This document shows, in pieces, positions 40,348-51,794 of a stretch of 64,000 nt of DNA (position 1 is the stretch's first letter; each line of letters opens with the position of its first letter). Made by a program: the position numbers and the translations under genes. This DNA is from Bilabrum cf. latius (lineage: Eukaryota; Bigyra: Bicosoecida; Bigyra; Bicosoecida): assembly GCA_965178125.1 (NCBI GenBank), contig OZ237753.1:1035323-1099322 (forward strand), in the 5' to 3' direction. The notes under the pieces are model-generated. The model was given only the letters and a program-made list of their open reading frames with translations. It had not been told where the DNA came from and did not search any database.

Positions 40348-43300
40348 TCACACAGGCGGCAGGGAGCTGCCATCCTTCTTCTCGGCCAGATTTCTCCCCG
40401 GTCGCTATCCAGTGGCTGGGGATGCACTTCCCGGAGGGGCCCGTGGTCCGGCCCTACCGGAGCCAGCGGCAGGCAGCGGACTGGCACCCCTGCTTCCAGG
40501 GCCGTACGAACCCGACTCAGCCCGCGAGGCGCCGTCCCTGTCCATGCTGGCGCCCGACTGAGTCACTGGACGGTTGAACACCTGCCCGTTAGGAAGCCGC
40601 TTGGTCTCGGCCATGACTGTCTTGGACTCGTCGCCCTGCTGCAGCAGCAGCCTTACCCGCGATGGAGTCTGTTGCGCAGGGAACTGCCCGGTCGGGAGGT
40701 GCTGCGGGGGCGGTTCCACCATGGGGTCGATCACCGTGCTGCAGGACAGGCACCTCATGTCCCTAATCGGCTTCCCGGCGAAGAAGGCCCAGTCGCTCTC
40801 TCCCTACTTGCCCTTGAGCTAACTTAGCTCCTGCTGCAGCCGCCGCAGCATCCTCGACAGCTGCGACACCTCGGTACGGTCCGCCTTGGACCGCACGTCT
40901 CCCTCGTGCGCGAGCCCGTGCAGCCCCTCCCGATCCACTTTGCTCTCGATGGCGCCCCACAGCCGCTCCAGCTCCTCGTCATCCACCGGAGAGGCCGCCG
41001 CCGAGGAGCTCGCCGCAGGCCCACCCGCCCCTCCCGCCAGTGACGAGTTTGCGAGGTTGGTCATCTGCTCGCGGAGAGCGGAGGACTCGTCGGACAGCTT
41101 CTGCTCAGCGCCAGCTGCGCGATCCTGCGCCTCGCGTGCCGTGCGCAGTGCATCTGCGAGCTCCGCGTGATCTGCCTTGTGGCGGGCTCGAGGGGCTGCC
41201 GTCTCGAGCAAAGCCTACAGGCCCTGCATGGCACCCTCAACGCTGCTGGAGGGATTCACGCCGGACCCGCCTCCTTGCTTCCCACCCTCAGCGGCCCCCG
41301 TAGCACCTGCGAGCCCGTCCGTCTCTGCATTCGCCTAATCCCGCTCGCTCGCTGCCTACGACACCTGCTTGGCCTGCTCGAAGGCACCCTTCCACTCGCG
41401 GGTGGCCTCGCCCACCTGGTCCTCGGGAACCCCTGCCATGCGGGCTGCCTGCGCGCCCACCTCGGAGAGCGCCCGGCCAAGCGCGGCTTCGGCCGTTTCA
41501 AGACCGGCCACGCGGCTGGCAATCGCATGCACACGCCCGGCAAGCCGAGCGTGCGACTCACCGCCCGCGCCGCCGTTCGAGCCATCTCCGGCGGCGCCTT
41601 CCTCCAGTCGCGCCACCCGCCTCCCAAGCGCGTCAACGTCCGACGACGCCTGGCCCGCCTTGTCGCTTGCAGATCGCGCGGCATCGGCCGCCTGCGAAGA
41701 GGCCCGGTCGGCCCTGTCCGCCTTGGCCCTGATATCTGCCAGCGAGGCACGAAGCTCGTCCAGCCCTGAGCTGTCCCCCCTGCTGCGCGTGGGCAGCTGT
41801 GCCTGGCCTGGGCTCGCAACCCCAGAACCATCGTTACCACCGGAACTGTCCCGCTGGTTGCTTTTGAATGCATCGAGCGCCTACCGCAGAGCTCTGACGT
41901 CCTCCACGCACCTGCCTGCCTCTTCCTTCGCCTCACGGGCCACTCGCAGGGCTTCGCCTGCGTCTGCCGAGGAACCGCCTTCGCTCTTTTCCGTGGCGCT
42001 GGGCACTCGCTGCCGAGCGTCTCTCTCAAGAGCATCCATCCTTCGTTCCAGTGCTTGCAGCCTGCTAGCAGCTGCAACGGCCCCTGCATCCCTCGAGGGC
42101 GCAACGGCGGAGGCGGAGGAATTGCTGCCATCGGAGCCAGCCGAACCATCGGCCCCCGTGGCCTGGATCTGGGTCTCGAGCGTCTCCAGTCTAGACTCGG
42201 CAGCACGCAGCCTCTCCTTCAGCGCATCTGCGTCCTTCCTTGCAGCCCCCGCGGCCTCATTCGCCTCCCGCAGCTTCTCGAGCGCCTCGGCGCCCACACC
42301 GGCCTCCTCTCGAGCTGCCTCCTCGCTCGAAGGTTCGGCACCCCCATCCCCATCCCCATCCCCCACACTGGCACCATGGTCTTCCACACTCGCACCAGCC
42401 CCAGCCCCCGCAGCCTCCAGCTCGCTGACCCTGGACCTGAGGCCCTTCACGAGCCGCTCCAGCACCTTGATGCGGCCAAGCACGCTGCCAGCCGAGGCAG
42501 GCCGGTCCATGCTCGAATGAGAACCGCGAGACTCCCGACCACTAGGCAGATCAAGGGTCATTCCATCGCCCCCTGCCCCGCCCAGGTCCCGCAGATCCAC
42601 TCGCATCCTCCGCCGGTCGTCTCCTGGCTCCCCGACACCCCCCTAGGCCTAGTCAGACGCGCCCCCGTCCGCGCCTGCCTCGCCATCGCCGCCCCTCGCT
42701 GCTCCTCCTTCTGCATCCAGGCCCGTACCACCGCTTGCTTCAACAACAGCAGATCGCTCCAACTGCTCTGCGGCTGCCTGCAGACCGTCTTTGCCGCCCT
42801 TGCCACCTTTGCCCGGCGCGTCGCCAGCAGCGCCTGCATCGGCCCCTTCGCCATGCCTGTCCGCCGCCTCCTTGCTCTCACCTGCCCCCGAGCCAGCAGC
42901 ACCATCCTAACCTGCAGAATCCGACTTTGCAGTGGGTCCACGGGCCCTCGGGGTGAAGGCGCTGGGGGTCGCCTGGCCACTGGCCGACGCAGCTACCGAA
43001 TCGGGGCCCTGTGGCACCCCGAATATCACCCGCTCCGAGTCAGAAATTCGCTGCAACACGTCATCCATAGGCGACGCTGCTAGGCGGATGCCATCTACAC
43101 CTGTCGCATCACCAGCAACTCCGGGTTCATGATCGGCATCCGTCTGCTGCACCTTGGCTTCGCGTGACGACCTGCGGTTCGGTGGGAGCAGCGTGATGGA
43201 GTTTGCACCCGGCAATATCGAATTCGAAGCATGGATAAAATAATTACGCTGCCTTCATATCAAAGACGGGTGGAACAAAACCAAGTGCCCACGTGGACTA

Positions 43301-43584
43301 CAGCTCCCAAGGCTGCACACCGACAGGTGCTGGGTCCCTTCAACATTGCAGCTCTCATTTGCTGCACCCATTACACCGAACCAGAAGGTGCATGCCGTAT
43401 TGCACTGCCAAAAAATATCTCACAGTTTTGGGCAGCCTGGGGTGTTATCAAGTCGGTCCTTTTGGTCCTTCACTTGCTGCAGCAGTTTCGCAAGGATCGC
43501 CTTCAGGGGATCGTAGGACAGCAGAGAGTTCAGATCAAACTCTTGTTCCTGTGGACTGGTGTCATCAACTTTCTACTCTGACAT
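40348..43584 (-). CDS. Coiled-coil protein resembling QRICH2/DUF4795 proteins
   Basis: Main exon on - runs from about 43,215 to TGA at 40348-40350. A likely first exon 43424-43584 starts MSE-x-K (x=TAG), contains FDLNSLLSYDPLKAILAKLL and ends in a GTGAGA donor; the join between them is unresolved. The body is Ala/Glu/Arg-rich coiled coil with glycine-rich linkers (about 41,360-42,480) and near the C-terminus has GERDWAFFAGKPIRDMRCLSCSTVID (~40,750), like the C-terminal Cys motif of DUF4795 proteins such as QRICH2, a sperm-flagellum component. Ten in-frame TAGs. The family call rests on domain order and short motifs, so it is tentative; presence of the gene is firm. Confidence 0.6.
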
Positions 43585-43732
43585 ATCTCGCACAGTTGCT
43601 TGAAACAACCTCCTAGGTCTGCAAAGAGCCAATACACCAAAAATATTTCCGCTGAGGATTTTGCGCGGCGCCACTGGAACCACGGCCGGTTCCGCAAGCA
43701 GAAAAAAAATCACATTCTTGCAGAGCATTCCA

Positions 43733-45438
43733 ATGCCAAAGCGTTTCTCAGGCAATGATCTAGGAGGCTTATCGTTTACTTCGTCAGAAAGGTGAGTGCT
43801 GTGACAAACTGCGCATACTACACGAAATAATGTTGATCCTCAATATTTCCGGAGTAGTCTTCGCGTTCGATTGATCATCTATTTTTGCGCAGCAAAACCG
43901 GATTAAAGCGACCGAGTCAAAAGGGTGGTGGTCCACCTAAGCGAGCATTTAGGTACCGAGCCGGCAAGGTCCCTGATTGGGCGCAACAGGACACTGTAGG
44001 GCTTGCGGGGCAGGCTTCGAAGCCCCCCACACTACCGGAACAGCGCTCGAAATTGCCTCCACGTCAGAGTCCCGACCAGTCGTCTACTTAGAGTACAGCA
44101 TAGGGTCAAGTTGATCTTGAACCCGTGGGAGGTGTGGCCGAGTATACGTCGGAGAGAGGTGGTGTAAGTATCCCAGGCGAACGCTCCCCCCCGCAAGTAC
44201 AGCAGTCTCCCCACTCACACCCTTCGGCAGTGCCTTAGAATCAATCAAATATAGACTCAGAGACGAGTACGAGCAGCCCGGATCCCGACTCAGATGATAA
44301 TGGCACCAGTTCATCCGATGACGAAGCCGACGAGCTGGCTGCCCGTCGAGCGAGGATACTGGCAAGAAAGTAGGCGGCAGTAGCTGGACTTGTTCCAGCG
44401 TCTAGCCACGTGTTAGCATCAGCGACTCATTCGCCTGGTCCGTCCACTGCAGCAGCGGCTGCATCAGGGACACGAGCTGACACTCGACGTGCCACGGACC
44501 GGGAGCACCTGTCGCCCAGCTCTAGCAGCGGCGACAGCAGCGGGTCTGATAGCGATAGTGATAGCGATAGTGATAGTGATAGTGATAGTGATAGTGATAG
44601 TGATAGTGAAAATGAGAGCAGGATGGCCTTTGGTCGGTTCCGCCGCCGACGCGACAGGTCCACAGTGAGGGAGCGGGAGGCCGAGGCGGCCCTGGAGGAA
44701 GCCCGGGCAGCGGCTGCGGCTGAACTGCAGGCGGAGCGCAAGTAGCGCAGCAAGCGTCTCGTTGCGCAGAGGCTAAGAGAGGAGGAGGAGGCCGCCGCCG
44801 CCGCTGCTAAGGCATCAGCCACTGCTGCCCATGGTCGGCCGGATGACACGGACCTCCCCCAGGAGGAGGAGGCTGACTTCGAGAGGTGGAGGGTGAGGGA
44901 GCTCCAGAGGGCGGTGAAGGACTGGAGGGAGAGACATGGTACCGGAAGATCTAGTGAAGCCGATGTAGCAGATCCAAATATTAATGCCAGGGGGGGGGCG
45001 AACAACAACCGCACTGGCCCTGGTCCTGCATCTGGCTCTGGTTCAGGCCCTGGCAGGCCATCGAGAGGGTTCATGCAGAAGTACTACCACCGCGGTGCTT
45101 TCTACATGGACGATGACTCGGTTGCATAGGACCCTAGCGACGTGAGGCACAAGGCCAGCGAGTATGCAGCCGGGCGCACTGGCTAGGACCTAGGCATGAA
45201 CAAGGTGCTTATGCCCAAGATGATGCAGGTCAGGGACTTTGGCAGGAGGAGCCGCAGCAAATGGACACACCTTTCGAACGAAGACACATCGGCAGAGGGC
45301 GAGCGCTTGCGAGCTCGACTAGCCCAGCGAATGGCGGATGATGCCAAGCAGGGACTTGCATCCCAGTCCATCCACGTGCGACGTGCTGCCGAGACGGCCA
45401 TAGAAGAGGCAGAGACCCGTCGATCTGGCCGTGGGTGA
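43733..45438 (+). CDS. MFAP1: MFAP1 family spliceosomal protein
   Basis: join(43733..43791, 43893..45438), 534 aa, TGA stop. MFAP1 is a component of the spliceosomal B complex. The first exon gives MPKRFSGNDLGGLSFTSSE, and the phase-2 intron (101 bp, AAG|GTGAGT...GCGCAG|C) leads into SKTGLKRP. The C-terminal core has the family signature: ADFERWRVRELQRAVKDW, FMQKYYHRGAFYMDDDS, then LMPKMMQVRDFGRRSRSKWTHL. The middle is acidic and includes an SD-dipeptide run encoded by a GATAGT hexanucleotide repeat (about 44,548-44,607). Seven in-frame TAGs, e.g. 44089, one between MDDDSVA and DPS, and one before DLG. This is the last intact gene before the subtelomere. Confidence 0.93.
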
Positions 45439-45539
45439 CCGTCCTCCCATTGGTTTGGTCACAGCAATGTATCAATAGTGCGGCCAAACAGGATTCTCTT
45501 GACCTCTTCAATATCCCGGATACGCTTATCACCGCCTAT

Positions 45540-45913
45540 CCACCATCCCAGGGTTCTAGGCCCCATCCACCGCGCTGCCCACCAACCCGCTGACCACTCA
45601 ACCACCAATCTGGGCCCCATCCACCGCGCTGTCCACCAACCCGCTGGCCACCCAACCACCACTCTGGGCCCAATCCACCGCGCTGCCCACCAACCCGCTG
45701 ACCACTCAACCACCAATCTGGGCCCCATCCACCGCGCTGCCCACCAACCCGCTGGCCACCCAACCACCACTCTGGGCCCAATCCACCGCGCTGCCCACCA
45801 ACCCGCTGACCACTCAACCACCAATCTGGGCCCCATCCACCGCGCTGTCCACCAACCCGCTGGCCACCCAACCACCAATCTGGGCCCCATCCACCGCGCT
45901 GCCCACCAACCCG
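45540..45913. repeat. 54-bp GC-rich minisatellite, about 7 units
   Basis: Tandem units of CCACCGCGCTG-CCCACCAACCCGCTG-type sequence repeat every 54 bp, alternating between two subtypes (ACCACTCAACC and GCCACCCAACC; ACCAATCTG and ACCACTCTG). Because 54 is a multiple of three, frames stay open on both strands and give an 18-residue repeat, but nothing suggests expression. It marks the boundary between the gene region and the subtelomere. Confidence 0.9.
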
Positions 45914-45960
45914 CTTAGGGTTTAGGGTTAGGGTTAGGATTAGGGTTAGGGTTAGGGTTA
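45914..45960 (+). repeat. Short degenerate interstitial telomeric tract
   Basis: Six to seven TTAGGG-type units with variants (TTTAGGG, TTAGGA, TTAAGGG) directly joining the 54-bp minisatellite to the RPC1 fragment. Confidence 0.9.
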
Positions 45961-46734
45961 AGGGCACGCTGGAGCTGCAGGCTGGTTGCGATGAGGAGCA
46001 GAGCCTGGAGGCGCTCATGAATGGGCAGCTGTCGACCTTGCGCGATACAGTGGGCAACATGTGCATGCAGGAGCTGCCAAGCCACAACGCAGCGCGCATC
46101 ATGGCAACATGTGGGTCGAAGGGCAGTGTTCTGAATATCTGCCAGATGACGGCTTGCGTGGGGCAGCAGAACGTAGGGGGCAAGCGCATTCCCGAGGGAT
46201 TCGTGAGCCGCACCCTCCCCATTTTTAGAACAGGGGCCAAGGAGCCTGCGGCCAAAGGGTTCGTTGCGAATAGCTTCCGGTCCGGTCTGAATGCCACCGA
46301 GTTTTTCTTCCATACGATGGGTGGCCGGGAGGGGCTCGTGGATACCGCGGTGAAGACGGCCGAGACGGGGTACATGCAGCGCCGGATGGTCAAGGCGCTG
46401 GAGGACCTGTCTGTGCAGTACGACAACACCGTGCGGACGTCGAATGGAGACGTGGTGCAGACAATCTACGGGGATGACTCCCTTGATCCGGGCCAGATGG
46501 AGAGCAATGGCAGGCCGGTGCACCTGGACCGGCTGTGGACGAACGTGCAGAATGACATGCCGTGCCCTGAGGAGCCACCTTTGGGCAAGACGGAGATCGG
46601 GGAGGTGGTGGCCGCGGAGATGAAGTCGAACGTGTGGAAACCTTTGAACACGGACAGTTAGGGCAGTCGCGGGGCGCTAGCTGGTGGTCCCAAGTTCTGC
46701 GAAGACGTCAAAGAGTTCATGACAGGTCTGGCAG
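45961..46734 (+). pseudogene. Captured internal fragment of the RPC1 gene
   Basis: 774 bp aligning without gaps to 16805-17578 of the intact RPC1 gene, with four substitutions seen (about 99.5% identity): ACG to ACA early, a His-to-Asn change near 46627, and two near the 3' end. It carries the trigger-loop region but neither gene end, and is flanked on both sides by TTAGGG repeats. The frame is still open, including the TAG corresponding to 17503. It cannot encode a polymerase; it looks like a recent duplication into the subtelomere. Confidence 0.97.
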
Positions 46735-46736
46735 GC

Positions 46737-47305
46737 TAGGGGTTAGGGTAGGGTTAGGGTTAGGGTTAGGGTTAGGGTTAGGGTTAGGGTTAGGGTTAGG
46801 GTTAGGGTTAGGGTTAGGGTTAGGGTTAGGGTTAGGGTTAGGGTTAGGGTTAGGGTTAGGGTTAGGGTTAGGGTTAGGGTTAGGGTTAGGGTTAGGGTTA
46901 GGGTTAGGGTTAGGGTTAGGGTTAGGGTTAGGGTTAGGGTTAGGGTTAGGGTTAGGGTTAGGGTTAGGGTTAGGGTTAGGGTTAGGGTTAGGGTTAGGGT
47001 TAGGGTTAGGGTTAGGGTTAGGGTTAGGGTTAGGGTTAGGGTTAGGGTTAGGGTTAGGGTTAGGGTTAGGGTTAGGGTTAGGGTTAGGGTTAGGGTTAGG
47101 GTTAGGGTTAGGGTTAGGGTTAGGGTTAGGGTTAGGGTTAGGGTTAGGGTTAGGGTTAGGGTTAGGGTTAGGGTTAGGGTTAGGGTTAGGGTTAGGGTTA
47201 GGGTTAGGGTTAGGGTTAGGGTTAGGGTTAGGGTTAGGGTTAGGGTTAGGGTTAGGGTTAGGGTTAGGGTTAGGGTTAGGGTTAGGGTTAGGGTTAGGGT
47301 TAGGG
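46737..47305 (+). repeat. Telomeric TTAGGG array 2
   Basis: About 94 TTAGGG units, nearly perfect after a slightly irregular start (GGGGTTAGGGTAGGG). Ends exactly at the TATCTAATATAAAG leader. Confidence 0.98.
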
Positions 47306-47343
47306 TATCTAATATAAAGTCAGGGACAGGGTCGGGGAAAAAA
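47306..47343 (+). repeat. Conserved leader at each TTAGGG-to-satellite junction (first of 12 copies)
   Basis: A ~38-bp sequence starting TATCTAATATAAAG, continuing through GTCAGGGACAGGG to GTCGGGG and an A-run, follows a TTAGGG unit at 47306, 48509, 50407, 52325, 53738, 55044, 56350, 57554, 58580, 60718, 61744 and 63775. It is followed by TATTTTCATCTTCA or a close variant and then the first 155-bp monomer. Near-identity over 12 copies, against diverged satellites beside it, suggests a defined junction, insertion site or promoter. AATATAAAG is TATA-like. Confidence 0.9.
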
Positions 47344-48084
47344 TATTTTCATCTTCATTTTTTTGTCGAAAATGTGCCCTCTGCGATCTCAGCAACTAGA
47401 ATAGGTATGAAGATGATTCAAACTGTTTTGGGATGGCCTAGGGCCATATCATGGGGCAAATGTTCCCCAGGTTCCGTTTTGACCGCGCGGCGACGATACT
47501 GGCTGATGAAGATTTACATGCCGAAAATGTGCCCTCTGCGATCTCAGCAACTAGAATAGGTATGAAGATGATTCAAACTGTTTTGGGATGGCCTAGGGCC
47601 ATATCATGGGGCAAATGTTCCCCAGGTTCCGTTTTGACCGCGCGGCGACGATACTGGCTGATGAAGATTTACATGCCGAAAATGTGCCCTCTGCGATCTC
47701 AGCAACTAGAATAGGTATGAAGATGATTCAAACTGTTTTGGGACGGCCTAGGGCCATATCATGGGGCAAATGTTCCCCAGGTTCCGTTTTGACCGCGCGG
47801 CGACGATACTGGCTGATGAAGATTTACATGCCGAAAATGTGCCCTCTGCGATCTCAGCAACTAGAATAGGTATGAAGATGATTCAAACTGTTTTGGGACG
47901 GCCTAGGGCCATATCATGGGGCAAATGTTCCCCAGGTTCCGTTTTGACCGCGCGGCGACGATACTGGCTGATGAAGATTTACATGCCGAAAATGTGCCCT
48001 CTGCGATCTCAGCAACTAGAATAGGTATGAAGATGATTCAAACTGTTTTGGGACGGCCTAGGGCCATATCATGGGGCAAATGTT
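47344..48084 (+). repeat. 155-bp satellite array, family A (~4.7 units)
   Basis: Units repeat every 155 bp. Family A has GTATGAAGATGATTCAAACTG and GCCATATCATGGGGC and shares with the other families the core GGGGCAAATGTTCCCCAGG, then TTCCGTTTT and a GCGCGGCG block. Monomers are nearly identical to each other. Confidence 0.95.
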
Positions 48085-48402
48085 TGCCAGGGTTTGTTTA
48101 CATCATGCAGCGGAAGTATGGAGTTTTCAAACTCACCCGGTGGGGGTTTGCAAACCTACCCAAGGGGGTCTACAAACCTACACTGCTTGGTTCGAGAAGC
48201 TAGCGGTTATTGACCGATGTTAGATGCCATGGCTCGTTCTACCTAGCTATTTGTATGCGTTAAACCCACTTTGCTAGATACATTGCTTTGATATCAGGCT
48301 TCCATTGGGTGATGGTCAAGACTAAACAGAATGCCTCCTGGCTCGTACAAATGCGTCCTAAATTGGATCACTGGCAGGCACTTTGGCAAACTCCTCTCAC
48401 AA
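48085..48402 (+). repeat. Array-A tail, non-satellite sequence
   Basis: The last A monomer passes into about 320 bp of non-repeated sequence. Its first part (TTTACATCATGCAGCGG, AAGTATGG, GGGTTTGCAAACC) is a diverged match to the tails at 60137 and 63301. Its last ~90 bp (AAACAGAATGCCTCCTGGC to GGCAAACTCCTCTCACAAG) match 51661-51750. No gene seen. Confidence 0.75.
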
Positions 48403-48508
48403 GGGTTTAGGGTTAGGGTTAGGGTTAGGGTTAGGGTTAGGGTTAGGGTTAGGGTTAGGGTTAGGGTTAGGGTTAGGGTTAGGGTTAGGGTTAGGGTTAG
48501 GGTTAGGG
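48403..48508 (+). repeat. Telomeric TTAGGG array 3
   Basis: About 17 units, beginning with one TTTAGGG and ending at the leader at 48509. Confidence 0.97.
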
Positions 48509-49973
48509 TATCTAATATAAAGTCAGGGACAGGGTCGGGGAAAAAAAATTTTCATCTTCACTTTTTGTCGAAAAAATGCGCGCGACGATCTCGGCAACCA
48601 GATGAGATATGAGGACCGTTCAAACTGCATCGGGACGGCCTGGGGGTACAATGTTGGGCAAATGTTCCCCAGGTTCCGTTTATACCGCGCGGCGACAATA
48701 TGGCTGGACGAAGATTGTCATGCAGAAAAAATGCGCGCGACGATCTCGGCAACCAGATGAGATATGAAGACCGTTCAAACTGCATCGGGACGGCCTGGGG
48801 GTACAATGTGGGGCAAATGTTCCCCAGGTTCCGTTTTGACCGCGCGGCGACAATATGGCTGGACAAAGATTGTCATGCAGAAAAAATGCGCGCGACGATC
48901 TCGGCAACCAGATGAGATATGAAGACCGTTCAAACTGCATCGGGACGGCCTGGGACCACAACAGGGGGCAAATGTTCCCCAGGTTCCGTTTTGACCGCGC
49001 GGCGACAATATGGCTGGACGAAGATTGTCATGCAGAAAAAATGCGCGCGACGATCTCGGCAACCAGATGAGATATGAAGACCGTTCAAACTGCATCGGGA
49101 CGGCCTGGGGGTACAATGTGGGGCAAATGTTCCCCAGGTTCCGTTTTGACCGCGCGGCGACAATATGGCTGGACGAAGATTGTCATGCAGAAAAAATGCG
49201 CGCGACGATCTCGGCAACCAGATGAGATATGAAGACCGTTCAAACTGCATCGGGACGGCCTGGGGGTACAATGTGGGGCAAATGTTCCCCAGGTTCCGTT
49301 TTGACCGCGCGGCGACAATATGGCTGGACGAAGATTGTCATGCAGAAAAAATGCGCGCGACGATCTCGGCAACCAGATGAGATATGAAGACCGTTCAAAC
49401 TGCATCGGGACGGCCTGGGGGTACAATGTGGGGCAAATGTTCCCCAGGTTCCGTTTTGACCGCGCGGCGACAATATGGCTGGACGAAGATTGTCATGCAG
49501 AAAAAATGCGCGCGACGATCTCGGCAACCAGATGAGATATGAAGACCGTTCAAACTGCATCGGGACGGCCTGGGGGTACAATGTGGGGCAAATGTTCCCC
49601 AGGTTCCGTTTTGACCGCGCGGCGACAATATGGCTGGACGAAGATTGTCATGCAGAAAAAATGCGCGCGACGATCTCGGCAACCAGATGAGATATGAAGA
49701 CCGTTCAAACTGCATCGGGACGGCCTGGGGGTACAATGTGGGGCAAATGTTCCCCAGGTTCCGTTTTGACCGCGCGGCGACAATATGGCTGGACGAAGAT
49801 TGTCATGCAGAAAAAATGCGCGCGACGATCTCGGCAACCAGATGAGATATGAAGACCGTTCAAACTGCATCGGGACGGCCTGGGGGTACAATGTGGGGCA
49901 AATGTTCCCCAGGTTCCGTTTTGACCGCGCGGCGACAATATGGCTGGACGAAGATTGTCATGCAGAAAAAATG
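48509..49973 (+). repeat. Leader plus 155-bp satellite array, family B copy 1 (~9 units)
   Basis: Family B monomers carry GCGCGCGACGATCTCGGC, CCAGATGAGATATGAAG and GACAATATGGCTGGACGAAG. The first three units have private variants (TTGGGC; GGACAAAG; ACCACAACAGGGG), which recur in the same order at 52325. The array stops inside a monomer at AAAAAATG, joined to GGTAGGG. Confidence 0.95.
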
Positions 49974-50406
49974 GGTAGGGTTAGGGTTAGGGTTAGGGTT
50001 AGGGTTAGGGTTAGGGTTAGGGTTAGGGTTAGGGTTAGGGTTAGGGTTAGGGTTAGGGTTAGGGTTAGGGTTAGGGTTAGGGTTAGGGTTAGGGTTAGGG
50101 TTAGGGTTAGGGTTAGGGTTAGGGTTAGGGTTAGGGTTAGGGTTAGGGTTAGGGTTAGGGTTAGGGTTAGGGTTAGGGTTAGGGTTAGGGTTAGGGTTAG
50201 GGTTAGGGTTAGGGTTAGGGTTAGGGTTAGGGTTAGGGTTAGGGTTAGGGTTAGGGTTAGGGTTAGGGTTAGGGTTAGGGTTAGGGTTAGGGTTAGGGTT
50301 AGGGTTAGGGTTAGGGTTAGGGTTAGGGTTAGGGTTAGGGTTAGGGTTAGGGTTAGGGTTAGGGTTAGGGTTAGGGTTAGGGTTAGGGTTAGGGTTAGGG
50401 TTAGGG
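49974..50406 (+). repeat. Telomeric TTAGGG array 4
   Basis: About 72 perfect units after a GGTAGGG start; ends at the leader at 50407. Confidence 0.98.
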
Positions 50407-51545
50407 TATCTAATATAAAGTCAGGGACAGGGTCGGGGAAAAAATATTTTCATCTTCAATATTTGTCGAAAAACGACGTGCTACGATCTCGGTAACTACA
50501 GGTGATATGAAGACCGTTCAAACTGCATCGGGACGGCCTGGGGGCACAACATGGGCCAAATGTTCCCCAGGTTCCGTTCTGGCCGCGTGGCGCCGATATG
50601 GGTGTATGAAGAATTTCACACCGAAAAACGACGTGCTACGATCTCGGCAACTACAGGTGATATGAAGACCGTTCAAACTGCATCGGGACGGCCTGGGGGC
50701 ACAACATGGGCCAAATGTTCCCCAGGTTCCGTTCTGGCCGCGCGGCGCCGATATGGGTGTATGAAGAATTTCACACCGAAAAACGACGTGCTACGATCTC
50801 GGCAACTACAGGTGATATGAAGACCGTTCAAACTGCATCGGGACGGCCTGGGGGCACAACATGGGCCAAATGTTCCCCAGGTTCCGTTCTGGCCGCGCGG
50901 CGCCGATATGGGTGTATGAAGAATTTCACACCGAAAAACGACGTGCTACGATCTCGGCAACTACAGGTGATATGAAGACCGTTCAAACTGCATCGGGACG
51001 GCCTGGGGGCACAACATGGGCCAAATGTTCCCCAGGTTCCGTTCTGGCCGCGCGGCGCCGATATGGGTGTATGAAGAATTTCACACCGAAAAACGACGTG
51101 CTACGATCTCGGCAACTACAGGTGATATGAAGACCGTTCAAACTGCATCGGGACGGCCTGGGGGCACAACATGGGCCAAATGTTCCCCAGGTTCCGTTCT
51201 GGCCGCGCGGCGCCGATATGGGTGTATGAAGAATTTCACACCGAAAAACGACGTGCTACGATCTCGGCAACTACAGGTGATATGAAGACCGTTCAAACTG
51301 CATCGGGACGGCCTGGGGGCACAACATGGGCCAAATGTTCCCCAGGTTCCGTTCTGGCCGCGCGGCGCCGATATGGGTGTATGAAGAATTTCACACCGAA
51401 AAACGACGTGCTACGATCTCGGCAACTACAGGTGATATGAAGACCGTTCAAACTGCATCGGGACGGCCTGGGAGCACAACATGGGCCAAATGTTCCCCAG
51501 GTTCCGTTCTGGCCGCGCGGCGCCGATATGGGTGTATGAAGATTT
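50407..51545 (+). repeat. Leader plus 155-bp satellite array, family C copy 1 (~7 units)
   Basis: Family C monomers carry ACGACGTGCTACGATCTCGG, CAACTACAGGTGATATG and GGGTGTATGAAGAATTTCAC. Almost homogeneous, with one early G/A difference (GTGGCGCC for GCGGCGCC). Confidence 0.95.
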
Positions 51546-51794
51546 GCATGTTTATTCAATATGCATGGTTTATCTGTCAATTGTAGAATGGGTATGGTGT
51601 ACATGACAGTTGTATTTGCTGTGTGGATTGCTTTGATCTAAGGTATTAACTGGTTGACACGTCAAGACTCAACAGAATGCCTCCCGGCTCCTAATGCTGC
51701 GTCCGAATGGGTCAATGGCAGACACTTTGGCAAACTCCTCTCACAAGCTGGCCCAGCTGCCACTGACCTCAATTGCCGTCCCCCTGCCTGCCTC
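51546..51794 (+). repeat. Array-C tail
   Basis: Starts TTGCATGTTTATTCAATATGC. The first ~90 bp recur at 58231 and 61395 (with TCTATTC for TTTATTC). Part of the remainder (51661-51750) recurs at 48320-48402. It may be the 3' flank of the gene fragment that follows on the other strand. Confidence 0.7.

Noticed and set aside
43231-43581. Plus-strand 116-codon ORF
   Set aside because: It overlaps the likely first exon of the QRICH2-like gene on the other strand, which has a better start and a splice donor; no family match.
46017-46661. RPC1 copy as a functional second gene
   Set aside because: Lacks both ends of the gene and is enclosed by telomere repeats.
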